From contig NZ_PJJO01000051.1 of assembly GCF_002929535.1 (NCBI RefSeq), forward strand, positions 80,249-144,248: a stretch of DNA of 64,000 bases, in the 5' to 3' direction. A model generated the notes under the pieces. That model made no database searches. It was not told where the DNA came from and saw nothing but the letters and a program-made list of their open reading frames with translations. The first letter of the stretch is position 1. Each line of letters starts with the position of its first letter. Positions 20,413 through 28,899 of the stretch are shown piece after piece. A program made the translations under genes and the position numbers. The DNA comes from Cryobacterium sp. Y11 (GTDB lineage: Bacteria > Actinomycetota > Actinomycetes > Actinomycetales > Microbacteriaceae).

Positions 20413-21942
20413 TTAGAGATCGGCGACGAGGCTCACTGGGTTTTCGATGCACCGGGCAATGTAGGTGAGAAACCCCGCTGCTGTTCCACCGTCGCAGACC
20501 CGATGGTCGAACACCATCGAGAGCTCAACGACGGTGCGCACCGCGAGTGCATGATTGACCACCCACGGCCGTTCGATCATGCGTCCGATGCCGAGAATGG
20601 CCGCCTCCGGGTGATTGATGATCGCAGCGGAGCCGTCAACGCCGAGGGAGCCGAAGTTGTTGAGGGTGAAGGTTCCACCGGTCAGCGCGCTCGGAGCAAA
20701 GGTGCCCTCCGGCGATTGCGCCACCAGAGCGGCGATGGAATCGCGCAACTGCCGGGTGCTCATGGCGTGGGCGCCGTGGATCACGGGAACCATGAGCCCG
20801 CGTGAGGTCTGCGCAGCGATGCCGAGGTTCACGGCTCCGTGCTGCAGAATTTCCTGGCTTGCGGTATCGACCGAGGAATTCAGTACCGGATACTGCCGCA
20901 ACCCGGCCACGACGAACCGAGCAATGAGCGCCGTCACGCTGAACCGCTCGCCGGTCGCCGCTCGCAGCTGATCGCGGGCCGCGAACAGGGCGGTCGCATC
21001 CACGTCGAGCCAGATCGTTGCCTCGGGAATCTCCCGCCGCGACGTGGCCAGTCGCTGCGCCACAACTTTGCGCAGCCCGGAGATCGGAATGCGAATGTCC
21101 GCGCTCTCGTCGGCCGGCGATACGCCGACCGCTGCTGCACCGACCCCTGCTGCACCGATCGCTGCTGCACCGACGACTGCTGGGGTGGCTGCCGGCGTCA
21201 CGACGGCAGTGTCGGGTGCTCCGGGCGCGGTCAGCGCGCGCAGATACTCTTCAACATCGCTGCGCAGAACAAGACTGTCCCGACCCGATCCCTGCAGCGT
21301 GCTCGCATCGAATCCGTTCTCACGGGCCAGCCGGCGAACGATTGGCGACACCACGGGGGAGCGATGGGTCGGGTCGGCGGTGTTGGTCGAAACCGCGACC
21401 GTCGAAACGGATGCCACCGGTTCGGCCGGTCGCGTAGCGGCCACCGTCGGTGTCGCTGCGGGCCGAGCCGGGGCATCCGCTGTTATGACGCGGGGCATGC
21501 TCGCGGCGCCCGTGCCACCGAACCGCCCGGCGGCCACCTTCCGCGCCGGCCGGGTGCTCTCGGTGGTGCCATAGCCCACGAGGACCGCGCCGGAACCTTC
21601 GGCGGTGGCGCTGGCGGCGATGCTGGCGGTGTCCGGCGCTGAAACAGCCGCATCAGCCGAGCCAGCCGAACCCGTAGGAGCGGCGCTCGCCGCAACATCC
21701 GCTGTACTGTCAACGACGGTCAGCAACACCTGGCCGGCGTGAATGACCTGGCCCGGCTCGCCAAACAGGCTGGCCACAACGCCGCCATATGGCGACGGCA
21801 GCTCCACGATCGACTTGGCCGATTCAACTTCGACCACGGCCTGATCGATAACTATCGTGTCGCCGGGAGCGACCAGCCAGGCCACAATCTCGGCCTCGGT
21901 GAGTCCCTCGCCGAGGTCTGGCAGCAGAAATTCGCGGCTCAT
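20413..21942 (-). CDS. bkdC: 2-oxoacid dehydrogenase E2 acyltransferase (probably branched-chain)
   Basis: 509 residues. There is one N-terminal lipoyl domain (REFLLPDLGEGLTEAEIVAW) with the lipoylated Lys in VESAKSIVELPSP. A long Ala-rich linker follows. The E3-binding domain is SPIVRRLARENGFDASTL, and the catalytic domain ends with FDHRVCDGGTAAGFL, whose His and Asp are active-site residues. The linker contains a 15-bp tandem repeat at 21126-21185. The ATG at 21942 overlaps the E1-beta stop. The lipoyl Lys context SAK and the Lrp neighbour favour a branched-chain complex, but pyruvate cannot be excluded. No E3 gene is adjacent. Confidence 0.88.
   Translation of the reverse strand: MSREFLLPDLGEGLTEAEIVAWLVAPGDTIVIDQAVVEVESAKSIVELPSPYGGVVASLFGEPGQVIHAGQVLLTVVDSTADVAASAAPTGSAGSADAAVSAPDTASIAASATAEGSGAVLVGYGTTESTRPARKVAAGRFGGTGAASMPRVITADAPARPAATPTVAATRPAEPVASVSTVAVSTNTADPTHRSPVVSPIVRRLARENGFDASTLQGSGRDSLVLRSDVEEYLRALTAPGAPDTAVVTPAATPAVVGAAAIGAAGVGAAAVGVSPADESADIRIPISGLRKVVAQRLATSRREIPEATIWLDVDATALFAARDQLRAATGERFSVTALIARFVVAGLRQYPVLNSSVDTASQEILQHGAVNLGIAAQTSRGLMVPVIHGAHAMSTRQLRDSIAALVAQSPEGTFAPSALTGGTFTLNNFGSLGVDGSAAIINHPEAAILGIGRMIERPWVVNHALAVRTVVELSMVFDHRVCDGGTAAGFLTYIARCIENPVSLVADL
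21126..21185. repeat. 15-bp tandem repeat in the E2 linker
   Basis: Units CGACCGCTGCTGCAC, CGACCCCTGCTGCAC and CGATCGCTGCTGCAC are followed by a degenerate fourth copy, CGACGACTGCTGGGG. On the coding strand each unit encodes a Gly-Ala-Ala-containing pentapeptide, so gain or loss of copies would change linker length without breaking the frame. Confidence 0.8.
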
Positions 21943-22961
21943 CAGCTCCACTCCCAGGTCGACAGCGCGGCAAGAATACGGTCGGGGGTGGGCAAGAAAT
22001 ACTCCTCGAGCTTGGGGGACGGGTAGGGAATGTCGAAGCCGGTGATGCGCAGAATGGGCGCGGCCAGGTAGAAGAAATTGCGCTCGGTCAGGCGCGCGGC
22101 CACCTCGGCGCCGTAGCCGCCGAACTGCGCGGCCTCATGCACGATGGCGGCCCGGCCGGTCTTTCGAACCGATGCCCCCACCGTCTCGTCATCAAATGGC
22201 GACAGTGTGCGCAGGTCGATGACCTCGATCGAGAGCCCCTCCGCCGTGGCCTGCTCGGCCGTGGCGAGAGCGGTTTTTACGGTCGGCCCATAGGCGATGA
22301 GCGTGACGTCGGTGCCCTCCCGCAGCACGACGGCCCGGTTCAGCGGCTCGGTCTGCACCGGCAGGGCGAGGGACGCCTTGCTCCAGTAACGACTCTTCGG
22401 CTCCATGAAAATAACCGGGTCGTCGCTTCGAATGGCGTCGCGGAGCATGGAGTAGGCGTCGGCCGGATTCGACGGGCTCACCACGGTCAGCCCCGGTGTC
22501 GCCGTCCAGTACGCCTCTGACGAGTCGGAGTGGTGCTCGACGCCGCCGATATCGCCGGCATAGGGTATGCGAATCACGATTGGCAGCGAGATCTTGCCGC
22601 GTGTGCGGTTGCGCATCTTGGCAACGTGCGACACGATCTGCTGAAATGCCGGGTAGCTGAACGCGTCAAACTGCATCTCAACGACCGGGCGCAGGCCGTA
22701 CATAGCCATGCCGATCGCGGTTCCCACGATGCCGGCCTCGGCCAGCGGTGAGTCGCTCACCCGGGTCTCGCCAAATTCGGCATAAAGCCCGTCGGTCACC
22801 CGAAAGACGCCGCCGAGCGGGCCGACGTCTTCGCCGAACAAGACGACGGTCGGGTCGTCGACCATCGCGTCGCGAATGGCCGCATTGAGCGCGGCGGCCA
22901 TGGTGAGGTTTTCCGGCGCGCGCACCGCAGTACCGCTCTCGAGGGTTTGCTGGGGGCTCAT
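21942..22961 (-). CDS. bkdB: 2-oxoacid dehydrogenase E1 component, beta subunit
   Basis: 339 residues of the transketolase-like beta subunit. Landmarks are FGEDVGPLGGVFRVTDGL, DSPLAEAGIVGTAIGMA, EMQFDAFSYPAFQQIVSH and IDLRTLSPFDDETV. It works with the alpha subunit to decarboxylate the 2-oxoacid on TPP and pass the acyl group to E2. It overlaps E1-alpha (ATGA) and E2 (ATGA), so the three subunits should be made together. Confidence 0.9.
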   Translation of the reverse strand: MSPQQTLESGTAVRAPENLTMAAALNAAIRDAMVDDPTVVLFGEDVGPLGGVFRVTDGLYAEFGETRVSDSPLAEAGIVGTAIGMAMYGLRPVVEMQFDAFSYPAFQQIVSHVAKMRNRTRGKISLPIVIRIPYAGDIGGVEHHSDSSEAYWTATPGLTVVSPSNPADAYSMLRDAIRSDDPVIFMEPKSRYWSKASLALPVQTEPLNRAVVLREGTDVTLIAYGPTVKTALATAEQATAEGLSIEVIDLRTLSPFDDETVGASVRKTGRAAIVHEAAQFGGYGAEVAARLTERNFFYLAAPILRITGFDIPYPSPKLEEYFLPTPDRILAALSTWEWS

Positions 22962-24100
22962 CGGTTGCTCTCTTTGCTCATCGAACCGGATGCCGCGGCA
23001 TCGCCCTCGAGTTCGGTCGCCAGAAAGGCGCGCTGCTCGGCCAGGGCGGTACGCGGGGTGGCGTACACGTGCTCGAACAGCTCAAGCGGATCGACCACCG
23101 CCTGCTCGGTCATACATTCGCGGGTCGTTGCCGCGAGCGCCTCGGCAGCCGCAGCGATGTCGGCGCGTTCCGCGTCCGACAAGGCACCCTGCGACACCAG
23201 ATACTTCTCCAGCCGTTCGATCGGATCGCGACCACGCCAGACATCGACGTCGGCGGTCTTACGGTAGCGGGTAGGGTCATCCGAGTTGGTGTGCGCCTCC
23301 ATGCGGTAGGTGAGCCCCTCGATCAGGGTCGGGCCGCCACCGCTGCGAGCGCGGTCCACGGCCGCAGACACCACGGCGTACATGGCCGCAACGTCGTTGC
23401 CGTCAACGTAGTAGCCGGGCATGCCGTAGCCGATCGCTTTATCGGCGATGGTGCGGCAGGCCATCTGCTTGTCGAGCGGCACGCTGATGGCAAACTGATT
23501 GTTCTGCACGACGAAGACCACGGGAGCCTGCCAGACCGCGGCGAAGTTGAAGGCCTCGTGGGCGTCGCCCTCGCTCGTGGCGCCATCACCCAGCAGCGTC
23601 AGGGCAACGGTGTCGTCGCGCTTGAGCTTGGCAGCGGTAGCGAGGCCGACGGCGTGCAGCGCCTGGGTGGCGAGCGGAGTGGCCTGCGGCGCGATCCGAT
23701 GCTGCTGATAGTCATAGCCGCTATGCCAGTCGCCGCGGAAGGAGGCGAGAATGTCCGTCGGTTCGACGCCGCGGGTGAGCAACGCGATGCTGTCGCGGTA
23801 GGTCGGAAACAGCCAGTCCTGGGGGGAGAGTGCGGCGACGGCGGCGATCTCGCAGGCCTCCTGGCCGAGCGCCGAGGGGTAGGTGGCCAGGCGCCCCTGC
23901 CGGGTGAGGGCGGTGACCTGAACGTCGAATCGACGGGCGACGACCATCTGGCGGTAGAGGCCGAGCAGCGTCTGGACGGGTGGAAGGGCGAACCCGCCGT
24001 TCTCACTGTCGGCAACCGCGTGACCGGTGTCGTCGATCAAACGAAGGGGTGGGGGTACCAGCACGGCTGAACGCGGCGTGCTCTCGACATTGAGGTTCAT
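22958..24100 (-). CDS. bkdA: 2-oxoacid dehydrogenase E1 component, alpha subunit
   Basis: 380 residues. The TPP-binding motif begins LLGDGATSEGDAHEAFNFA and ends VVQNNQFAIS. YRQMVVARRFD, YPSALGQEACEIAA and the loop GLTYRMEAHTNSDDPTRYR are typical of branched-chain or ambiguous E1-alpha proteins in actinobacteria. The start at 24100 (MNLNVEST) is preferred over an in-frame ATG at 24244, which would add a basic stretch of 48 residues. It follows the Lrp regulator by about 110 bp in the same direction. Confidence 0.9.
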   Translation of the reverse strand: MNLNVESTPRSAVLVPPPLRLIDDTGHAVADSENGGFALPPVQTLLGLYRQMVVARRFDVQVTALTRQGRLATYPSALGQEACEIAAVAALSPQDWLFPTYRDSIALLTRGVEPTDILASFRGDWHSGYDYQQHRIAPQATPLATQALHAVGLATAAKLKRDDTVALTLLGDGATSEGDAHEAFNFAAVWQAPVVFVVQNNQFAISVPLDKQMACRTIADKAIGYGMPGYYVDGNDVAAMYAVVSAAVDRARSGGGPTLIEGLTYRMEAHTNSDDPTRYRKTADVDVWRGRDPIERLEKYLVSQGALSDAERADIAAAAEALAATTRECMTEQAVVDPLELFEHVYATPRTALAEQRAFLATELEGDAAASGSMSKESNR

Positions 24101-24209
24101 GAGCCAATGGTGCGCTCTTTTCGCGGCCGCGCGCTGGCTTTTTCGCAGTTGTGAACGATTGGCCGACAACACCGCGGATGGCGACCACTTGGTTGTTTCT
24201 GGTCGGGTT

Positions 24210-24698
24210 TTAGTGCCAGGCGTCCGGGGTCGCTCCGGGCGCATGCCCGATGATCTCGTCGAGAATAAGGTGGGAGCGAGTCGAGATCACCCCGGGCATG
24301 GTGTGGATATCGCGCAGAATTGCCATACTGAGCTGCTCATGGTCTGGAGCGCTCACGGTGAGAATAATGTCGATGTCCCCGCTCACCGCCTGCGCCTTCT
24401 CCACGAAAGGGAGCTGGGCCAGTTGAGCCGCGATCTCGCCCCAGGCCACGTCGCCGATTTTCACGATGACCAGCGCCGAGACGTTGAGTCCGAGGGCCTT
24501 TCGCGCGGTCTGCACGCCGAAGCCGGTGATCACGCCGTGGCTGACGAGCTTCTGCACCCGGGTGTGTGCGGCGGTACGGGAAATATGCACGATCACGGCC
24601 AGCTGACGCATCGAGAGTCGCCCGTCACGGCTGAGCTCGGCGATGATCTGGCGATCAACGCCGTCGAGTCCGGGGTGGGGGGGTTGGGGCTGCGTCAT
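24210..24698 (-). CDS. Lrp/AsnC-family regulator (BkdR-like)
   Basis: 162 residues. The N-terminal winged HTH is LDGVDRQIIAELSRDGRLSM with recognition helix SRTAAHTRVQKL. The C-terminal RAM/AsnC ligand domain includes VSGDIDIILTVSAPDHEQLS. Its position just upstream of, and in line with, the E1/E2 genes suggests that it senses a branched-chain amino or keto acid and regulates them, as BkdR does elsewhere. It starts 7 bp after the MpaB-like gene ends. Confidence 0.88.
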   Translation of the reverse strand: MTQPQPPHPGLDGVDRQIIAELSRDGRLSMRQLAVIVHISRTAAHTRVQKLVSHGVITGFGVQTARKALGLNVSALVIVKIGDVAWGEIAAQLAQLPFVEKAQAVSGDIDIILTVSAPDHEQLSMAILRDIHTMPGVISTRSHLILDEIIGHAPGATPDAWH

Positions 24699-24705
24699 CG
24701 GACTC

Positions 24706-25533
24706 TCACACTACCGGCGGTGTGGCCGACGTGCGCCGGTTCGAGGCCTGCCGCGCTGACGTGCGGAGCAGGCGCAGGTAGTGATTCTTAGGCCAATGGC
24801 GCAGCACCTTCGGCAGGCGGGGATACACGAAACGGATGCCGCCGATCACGCGATCAAAGCGTCGCTGGCGCCGCGGCGACCACGGGAGCTCGAAGAGCTC
24901 TCGTACTTCGGGGGGAAGTAGCCCGGCCGTCATGAGTCGGGCCAGTGGCAGGGCTGCGCGATACCAGGGCGGAGCCGCGCGCGAGTGCAACAGTTCGTGC
25001 GCGACGGCGCGGGTGGCGGCATCCGTTGTGAGAAGTGGCAGCTGCTCGTTCCAGTAGCGGCGGAAGGCGGCGCGATCGGCCGGCCACAGTTGCGGCGGCA
25101 CCTGCAGGGAGGTGCCGAGTCGGGAATATTCGCGGTACACCGCATCGGCCGTCGCGTCGTCGAGGGCGCCATAGAGCAGGCCGTGCAGGTGGGTGGCCGA
25201 TTCGTAGAGGGTCGCGGCGACCCACAGTTGCAGTTCGGGGGTGAACGCGTTGTATATGGGCCCGGTTCCGGAGGAATGCACGGGAATATGCGCGTGGTTG
25301 ACCCGCGCCGTCACCATGGCGACCAGGTCGGCCGTACCAAACACGATGGCGTAGACGTAGCTGAGAGTGCCATTCAGGCGATCGAGCGGCCGATTGGCGA
25401 AGTGACTGTGGTTGGCGACGCCATGGCCTATGGCCGGATTGGCGAGCTGGAGCAGGATGGCACGGCCCCCGGCGGCGATCAGGATTCCCTCGCCGGCGAC
25501 CCCTCGCATGCTCTGCGACCGTCGTGCACTCAC
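24706..25533 (-). CDS. MpaB/DUF2236 family oxygenase-like protein
   Basis: 275 residues from GTG 25533, which has GGGAGG five bases upstream. The landmarks are GRAILLQLANPAIGHGVANHSHF, RLNGTLSYVYAIVFGTAD, the histidine-containing segment VNHAHIPVHSSGTGPIYNAFTP and LLHSRAAPPWYRA. DUF2236 contains MpaB and rubber-oxygenase (latex-clearing) haem proteins; the His residues of the family's haem pocket appear to be present. The physiological substrate is unknown. It heads a same-strand run leading into lrp and the bkd genes. An in-frame ATG at 25509 would give a protein 8 residues shorter. Confidence 0.82.
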   Translation of the reverse strand: MSARRSQSMRGVAGEGILIAAGGRAILLQLANPAIGHGVANHSHFANRPLDRLNGTLSYVYAIVFGTADLVAMVTARVNHAHIPVHSSGTGPIYNAFTPELQLWVAATLYESATHLHGLLYGALDDATADAVYREYSRLGTSLQVPPQLWPADRAAFRRYWNEQLPLLTTDAATRAVAHELLHSRAAPPWYRAALPLARLMTAGLLPPEVRELFELPWSPRRQRRFDRVIGGIRFVYPRLPKVLRHWPKNHYLRLLRTSARQASNRRTSATPPVV

Positions 25534-25729
25534 AGATGCCTCCCAATAAATGCACAGAACCCCGTGACAGGGTGAGCCTATTCGGTCGCCCTGAGTTAAG
25601 GCCACCGTGCGGGCGCCCAAAAAAATAGGACATGAATATTTGTCTTTTGGGGAATACCGCCCACTTCTATGCGCTTGCATGTATCCGAGGGCGACAACTT
25701 CTGGGCCCACACACTTGAGGAGAATTTTT

Positions 25730-26284
25730 ATGACCGCCGTAACAACCATCCCGGGACACAAGGCCGGAACCTGGACCATCGACAAGGCGCACAGCTCGGT
25801 CAGCTTCAGTATTCGCCACATCGTGATCAGCAAGGTCAAGGGCACCTTTGACGATTTCGACGCCACCTTCGTGACGGGCGAGAACCCCCTCGACACCGTT
25901 GTGACCGCGTCGGCCAAGATCGTTTCGATCAACACCAACGAGCCCAACCGTGACGGACACCTCCGCACCGGCGACTTCTTCGACGCTGAGACGTACCCCA
26001 CCATCGACTTCGTGTCGACCGGTGTGCGCGAGGTCACGGGCGACTACCTCGTTGACGGAAACATCACCATCAAGGGTGTCACCAAGCCCGTCACCTTCGA
26101 CTTCGACTTTGGCGGCTTCGGCGGCGACCCCTACGGCAACTACAAGTTCGGCGCGACAGCCCAGACCGTAATCAACCGCGAAGACTTCGGCCTCACCTAC
26201 AACGCTGCCCTCGAAACCGGCGGCATGCTGCTCGGCGACAAGGTCACCATCACGCTCGAACTTCAGGCCTCGCTCAACGCGTAA
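25730..26284 (+). CDS. YceI family protein
   Basis: 184 residues of a lipocalin-like fold. It starts AGTWTIDKAHSSVSFSIRHI and contains VSINTNEPNRDGHLRTGDFF and GNITIKGVTKPVTFDF, the YceI signatures. YceI proteins bind isoprenoid or amphiphilic ligands. There is no signal peptide, as is common for the actinobacterial cytoplasmic version. GAGGA lies eight bases before ATG 25730, and a hairpin terminator follows. Confidence 0.92.
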   Translation: MTAVTTIPGHKAGTWTIDKAHSSVSFSIRHIVISKVKGTFDDFDATFVTGENPLDTVVTASAKIVSINTNEPNRDGHLRTGDFFDAETYPTIDFVSTGVREVTGDYLVDGNITIKGVTKPVTFDFDFGGFGGDPYGNYKFGATAQTVINREDFGLTYNAALETGGMLLGDKVTITLELQASLNA

Positions 26285-26302
26285 CCCGTAGTTTGTTTGG
26301 CC

Positions 26303-26330
26303 AGGGCTCCACTTCGGTGGGGCCCTGCTT
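26303..26330 (+). terminator. Stem-loop terminator after yceI
   Basis: AGGGCTCCAC (26303-26312) pairs with GTGGGGCCCT (26317-26326) around a TTCG tetraloop, with one G-U pair. The following GCTTCGTTT is a weak T-tract, so efficiency is uncertain. Confidence 0.7.
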
Positions 26331-26641
26331 CGTTTAATCGGAAATGGTGAGCATCCAATCGGTCAAGCATCGGCGCAGCTCGGCGCCATCGAGCTGTCGG
26401 GCGGCTCGGTGCGGCACGAGGGGAGTGGTCATCTTCTCCGCTTGTCGCTCGTTCCCTATCGATACTGCACAGCAACTCTTGCGCGAGCGGATACCACCAC
26501 TCGTCCCAGGTCCACCGCGAACTGTGCCAAGGTGCAAGGGGGCCCGTGCGCGACGTGCCGACCACCGACAGTAATTGGAAACTTGTTCCATTTGATAGAT
26601 CGACGATCTAACTAAACCAACCTGATCGACCGAGGAGCCCG
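26331..26641. other. Intergenic stretch with possible gene remnant
   Basis: No intact gene is supported. On the minus strand, two overlapping open frames between about 26565 and 26334 could be joined by a single frameshift to read TWDEWWYPLAQELLCSID followed by QAEKMTTPLVPHRAAR and ending LTDWMLTISD. I do not recognise the family. The right end holds the palindrome at 26596-26610 and the promoter region of the nitronate monooxygenase gene. Confidence 0.3.
26596..26610. promoter_or_regulatory. Palindromic operator candidate before nitronate monooxygenase
   Basis: TAGATCG-A-CGATCTA is a perfect 7-bp inverted repeat with a one-base centre. It lies 31 bp before the ATG at 26642, where a repressor would overlap a promoter. 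No cognate regulator gene is intact next to it. Confidence 0.5.
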
Positions 26642-27679
26642 ATGTTTTCACTGTCTGACCTGGATATTCCTATCATTGCGGCACCAATGGCTGGCGGGTC
26701 CTCAACGCCGAACCTCGCGGTCGCCGTTAGTAACGCGGGTGGCCTCGGCTTTCTGGCTGGCGGCTATAAGACCCCGCAGGCACTGGCCGACCAGATCATC
26801 GATGTGCAGCAGCGCACCACGAGGCCATTCGGCGTCAACCTGTTCATTCCGCAGCCGGCACTGAACGACCGCGCCGCCGTCTTGGCCTACCGCGACGTGC
26901 TCGCAAGCGAAAACCCCGCCGCCACATTCGGGGAAATTGACCAGACCGACGATGACTGGTTCGCCGACAAGGTGGCCATCGTTATCGCGCAGAAGGTTCC
27001 GGTTGTTTCCTTCACTTTCGGCCTGCCCCCACGAGACGCAGTAGAGCGGATGCACGCGGCCGGCTCCTACTCGATCGCGACCGTCACCTCGGTGCCCGAA
27101 GCCCTGCAGGCGGTCGACCGTGGCGTTGACGCCGTCTGCGTGCAGGGGCCGGAGGCCGGCGGGCACCGGGCGACCTTCACCACGCGGGGCGAACCGGGCG
27201 CCGTGGCTTTGGGGGAGTTGTTGATCGCAATTCGCGAGGTGGTGACGCTGCCGCTGATTGCGGCGGGCGGCATCCACTCGGGCGGGCAGATTGCCTCGCT
27301 TCTCGCTGCCGGAGCCGCGGCCGTGCACCTGGGCACGGCCTTTCTCCGCACCGACGAGTCGGGCGCGAACCCGGCTCACCAAAACGCCCTGGTCGATGCG
27401 CGATTTACCGATACCGTCGTTACCCGAGTCTTCTCTGGTCGTCCGGCGCGCGCGCTGAGTAATACCTTCATCACCGCGCACGATGCGAGCGTGCCCCACG
27501 AATATCCGCAGGTGCATCACCTCACCAAGACCCTGCGAGCGGATGCCGCCCGCCGCGGTGACCCTGACGGGCTCGCCCTCTGGGCCGGCACTGGTTTTCG
27601 TGCCGCAGCCGCTGGCCCGGCCCAGTCCGTTCTTGAGTCGCTCTGGGCCGACGCTACGGCCGCGGTCGTTGACCGTTAG
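26642..27679 (+). CDS. Nitronate monooxygenase (NPD family)
   Basis: 345 residues, FMN TIM barrel. PIIAAPMAGGSSTPNLA, GGLGFLAGGYKTP, the catalytic His in VQGPEAGGHRATF, IAAGGIHSGGQIASLLAAGA and LGTAFLRTDES identify class I nitronate monooxygenase. It oxidises toxic nitronates such as propionate 3-nitronate to carbonyl and nitrite. GAGGAG precedes ATG 26642. It ends overlapping the convergent FUSC gene by 4 bp. Confidence 0.9.
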   Translation: MFSLSDLDIPIIAAPMAGGSSTPNLAVAVSNAGGLGFLAGGYKTPQALADQIIDVQQRTTRPFGVNLFIPQPALNDRAAVLAYRDVLASENPAATFGEIDQTDDDWFADKVAIVIAQKVPVVSFTFGLPPRDAVERMHAAGSYSIATVTSVPEALQAVDRGVDAVCVQGPEAGGHRATFTTRGEPGAVALGELLIAIREVVTLPLIAAGGIHSGGQIASLLAAGAAAVHLGTAFLRTDESGANPAHQNALVDARFTDTVVTRVFSGRPARALSNTFITAHDASVPHEYPQVHHLTKTLRADAARRGDPDGLALWAGTGFRAAAAGPAQSVLESLWADATAAVVDR

Positions 27680-28713
27680 GCGGGCCCACGCAATGACTCG
27701 TGGCGACGATCGCGGATGAGCAGAACGACGATGATTCCAACCACGGCACCGAGAAGGGTTTCCCATCCACGGTCAGTGAGCAGGGCTATCGGGTCGATCG
27801 GGCTGGCAAGTTGGGTCATGAGCAGTATGACGGGCGTGAAGAAGGTGAGGGCGAGACCGTAGTGGCGCACCATGAAGAGTTCAGTGGGAAACTGCAAGAC
27901 CATGACGAGGATGACCAGCACGGTCGTACTCGGATGAAGGAGAAGAATACCCGCCGTGAGGCCGAGGCCGGCAAAGGTGCCGAATATGCGATGGACGCCA
28001 CGCTGCACCCGGCTGGGAAGGTCGCCACCGGCGAGGGGAACAGCCGCAGCGGCCATGGCCCAATAGGCGTGGCCGATCCCCAATACAAGGCCAAGAACGC
28101 CAGCGGCTGCGACTGCGACGACATAACGGGTGGCGTGCGCGCCCGCCTTCGTGAGCCATGGTCCGGAGAGGGATTCGCGAGAGCGTCTCGCCGTTGAGTC
28201 CCAGGCGCGGCCTCGAAACCAGCCGGCAAACCCGACGAGGAGGGAAAAGAGTGCGGATGTCGCGCAGATCAACGCCGCAGCCCAGAGCGGAATGACCGTG
28301 GGGATCGACGCGCAGGCTCCCAGCGCAAAAATACCAAAGAAGGGCCCGGCAGGTCTGAGCTGTATTTTGTCGGCCACGAGTGAACCCGCTCCGGCCAGAA
28401 GGGCCTCGATGGCGACCAGCGCCCAGACCTCGATCTGGGTGATGGACAGCGCCACCCCGATGGTCACCCCGGTCAGCAGCACCGCCGCAGCCTGGGCCTG
28501 GTGCACCAGCCGCAACTGGTGGGGTTCACCACGGCCATACATGCCCGTGAAAGCGCCGAAGACGGCATAAATGCTCAGCTCCGGGTGGCCGGAGATCAGT
28601 AGAGCCAGAACTGGCACAGTGACCCCGAGGCCCACGCGCAGGGCCGGCCAATGATCATTGACCGCCGGTCCAACCCTAACGAGCGCGCGAATGTAGGACA
28701 GCGTCGGGCGCAC
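27676..28713 (-). CDS. FUSC family membrane protein
   Basis: 345 residues made of two groups of about five to six transmembrane helices separated by a basic loop (FRGRAWDSTARRSRESL). Each half opens with a similar pattern (DHWPALRVGLGVTVPVLALL; AHATRYVVAVAAAGVLGLVL), the duplication typical of FUSC/aromatic-acid-exporter-like proteins. Substrate unknown. It is transcribed convergently with the nitronate monooxygenase gene; the stop codons overlap. Confidence 0.82.
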   Translation of the reverse strand: MRPTLSYIRALVRVGPAVNDHWPALRVGLGVTVPVLALLISGHPELSIYAVFGAFTGMYGRGEPHQLRLVHQAQAAAVLLTGVTIGVALSITQIEVWALVAIEALLAGAGSLVADKIQLRPAGPFFGIFALGACASIPTVIPLWAAALICATSALFSLLVGFAGWFRGRAWDSTARRSRESLSGPWLTKAGAHATRYVVAVAAAGVLGLVLGIGHAYWAMAAAAVPLAGGDLPSRVQRGVHRIFGTFAGLGLTAGILLLHPSTTVLVILVMVLQFPTELFMVRHYGLALTFFTPVILLMTQLASPIDPIALLTDRGWETLLGAVVGIIVVLLIRDRRHESLRGPA

Positions 28714-28899
28714 GGGGTGTCACGGCCTTTCACTCAGAACAAGGGCGGCGCGGCGTCGAAGACGGAACCCGATTACCTGGTCATCATCGGGTCCATCACG
28801 TGGCTGGTTCCGCGCTCGACTGCAGCGCTTATCCCAGTCTGTACCCCGGTGCCCGGCCCGTCCAAGACCAGAATTCGACCAGCCGATAACCGCACATTA

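Noticed and set aside
21126..21185. Possible CRISPR-like short repeat
   Set aside because: It is a contiguous in-frame coding repeat without spacers.
22958..25533. The 2-oxoacid dehydrogenase as pyruvate dehydrogenase
   Set aside because: It was not fully excluded. The two-subunit E1 with an Lrp regulator favours branched-chain substrates, so the bkd symbols are tentative.
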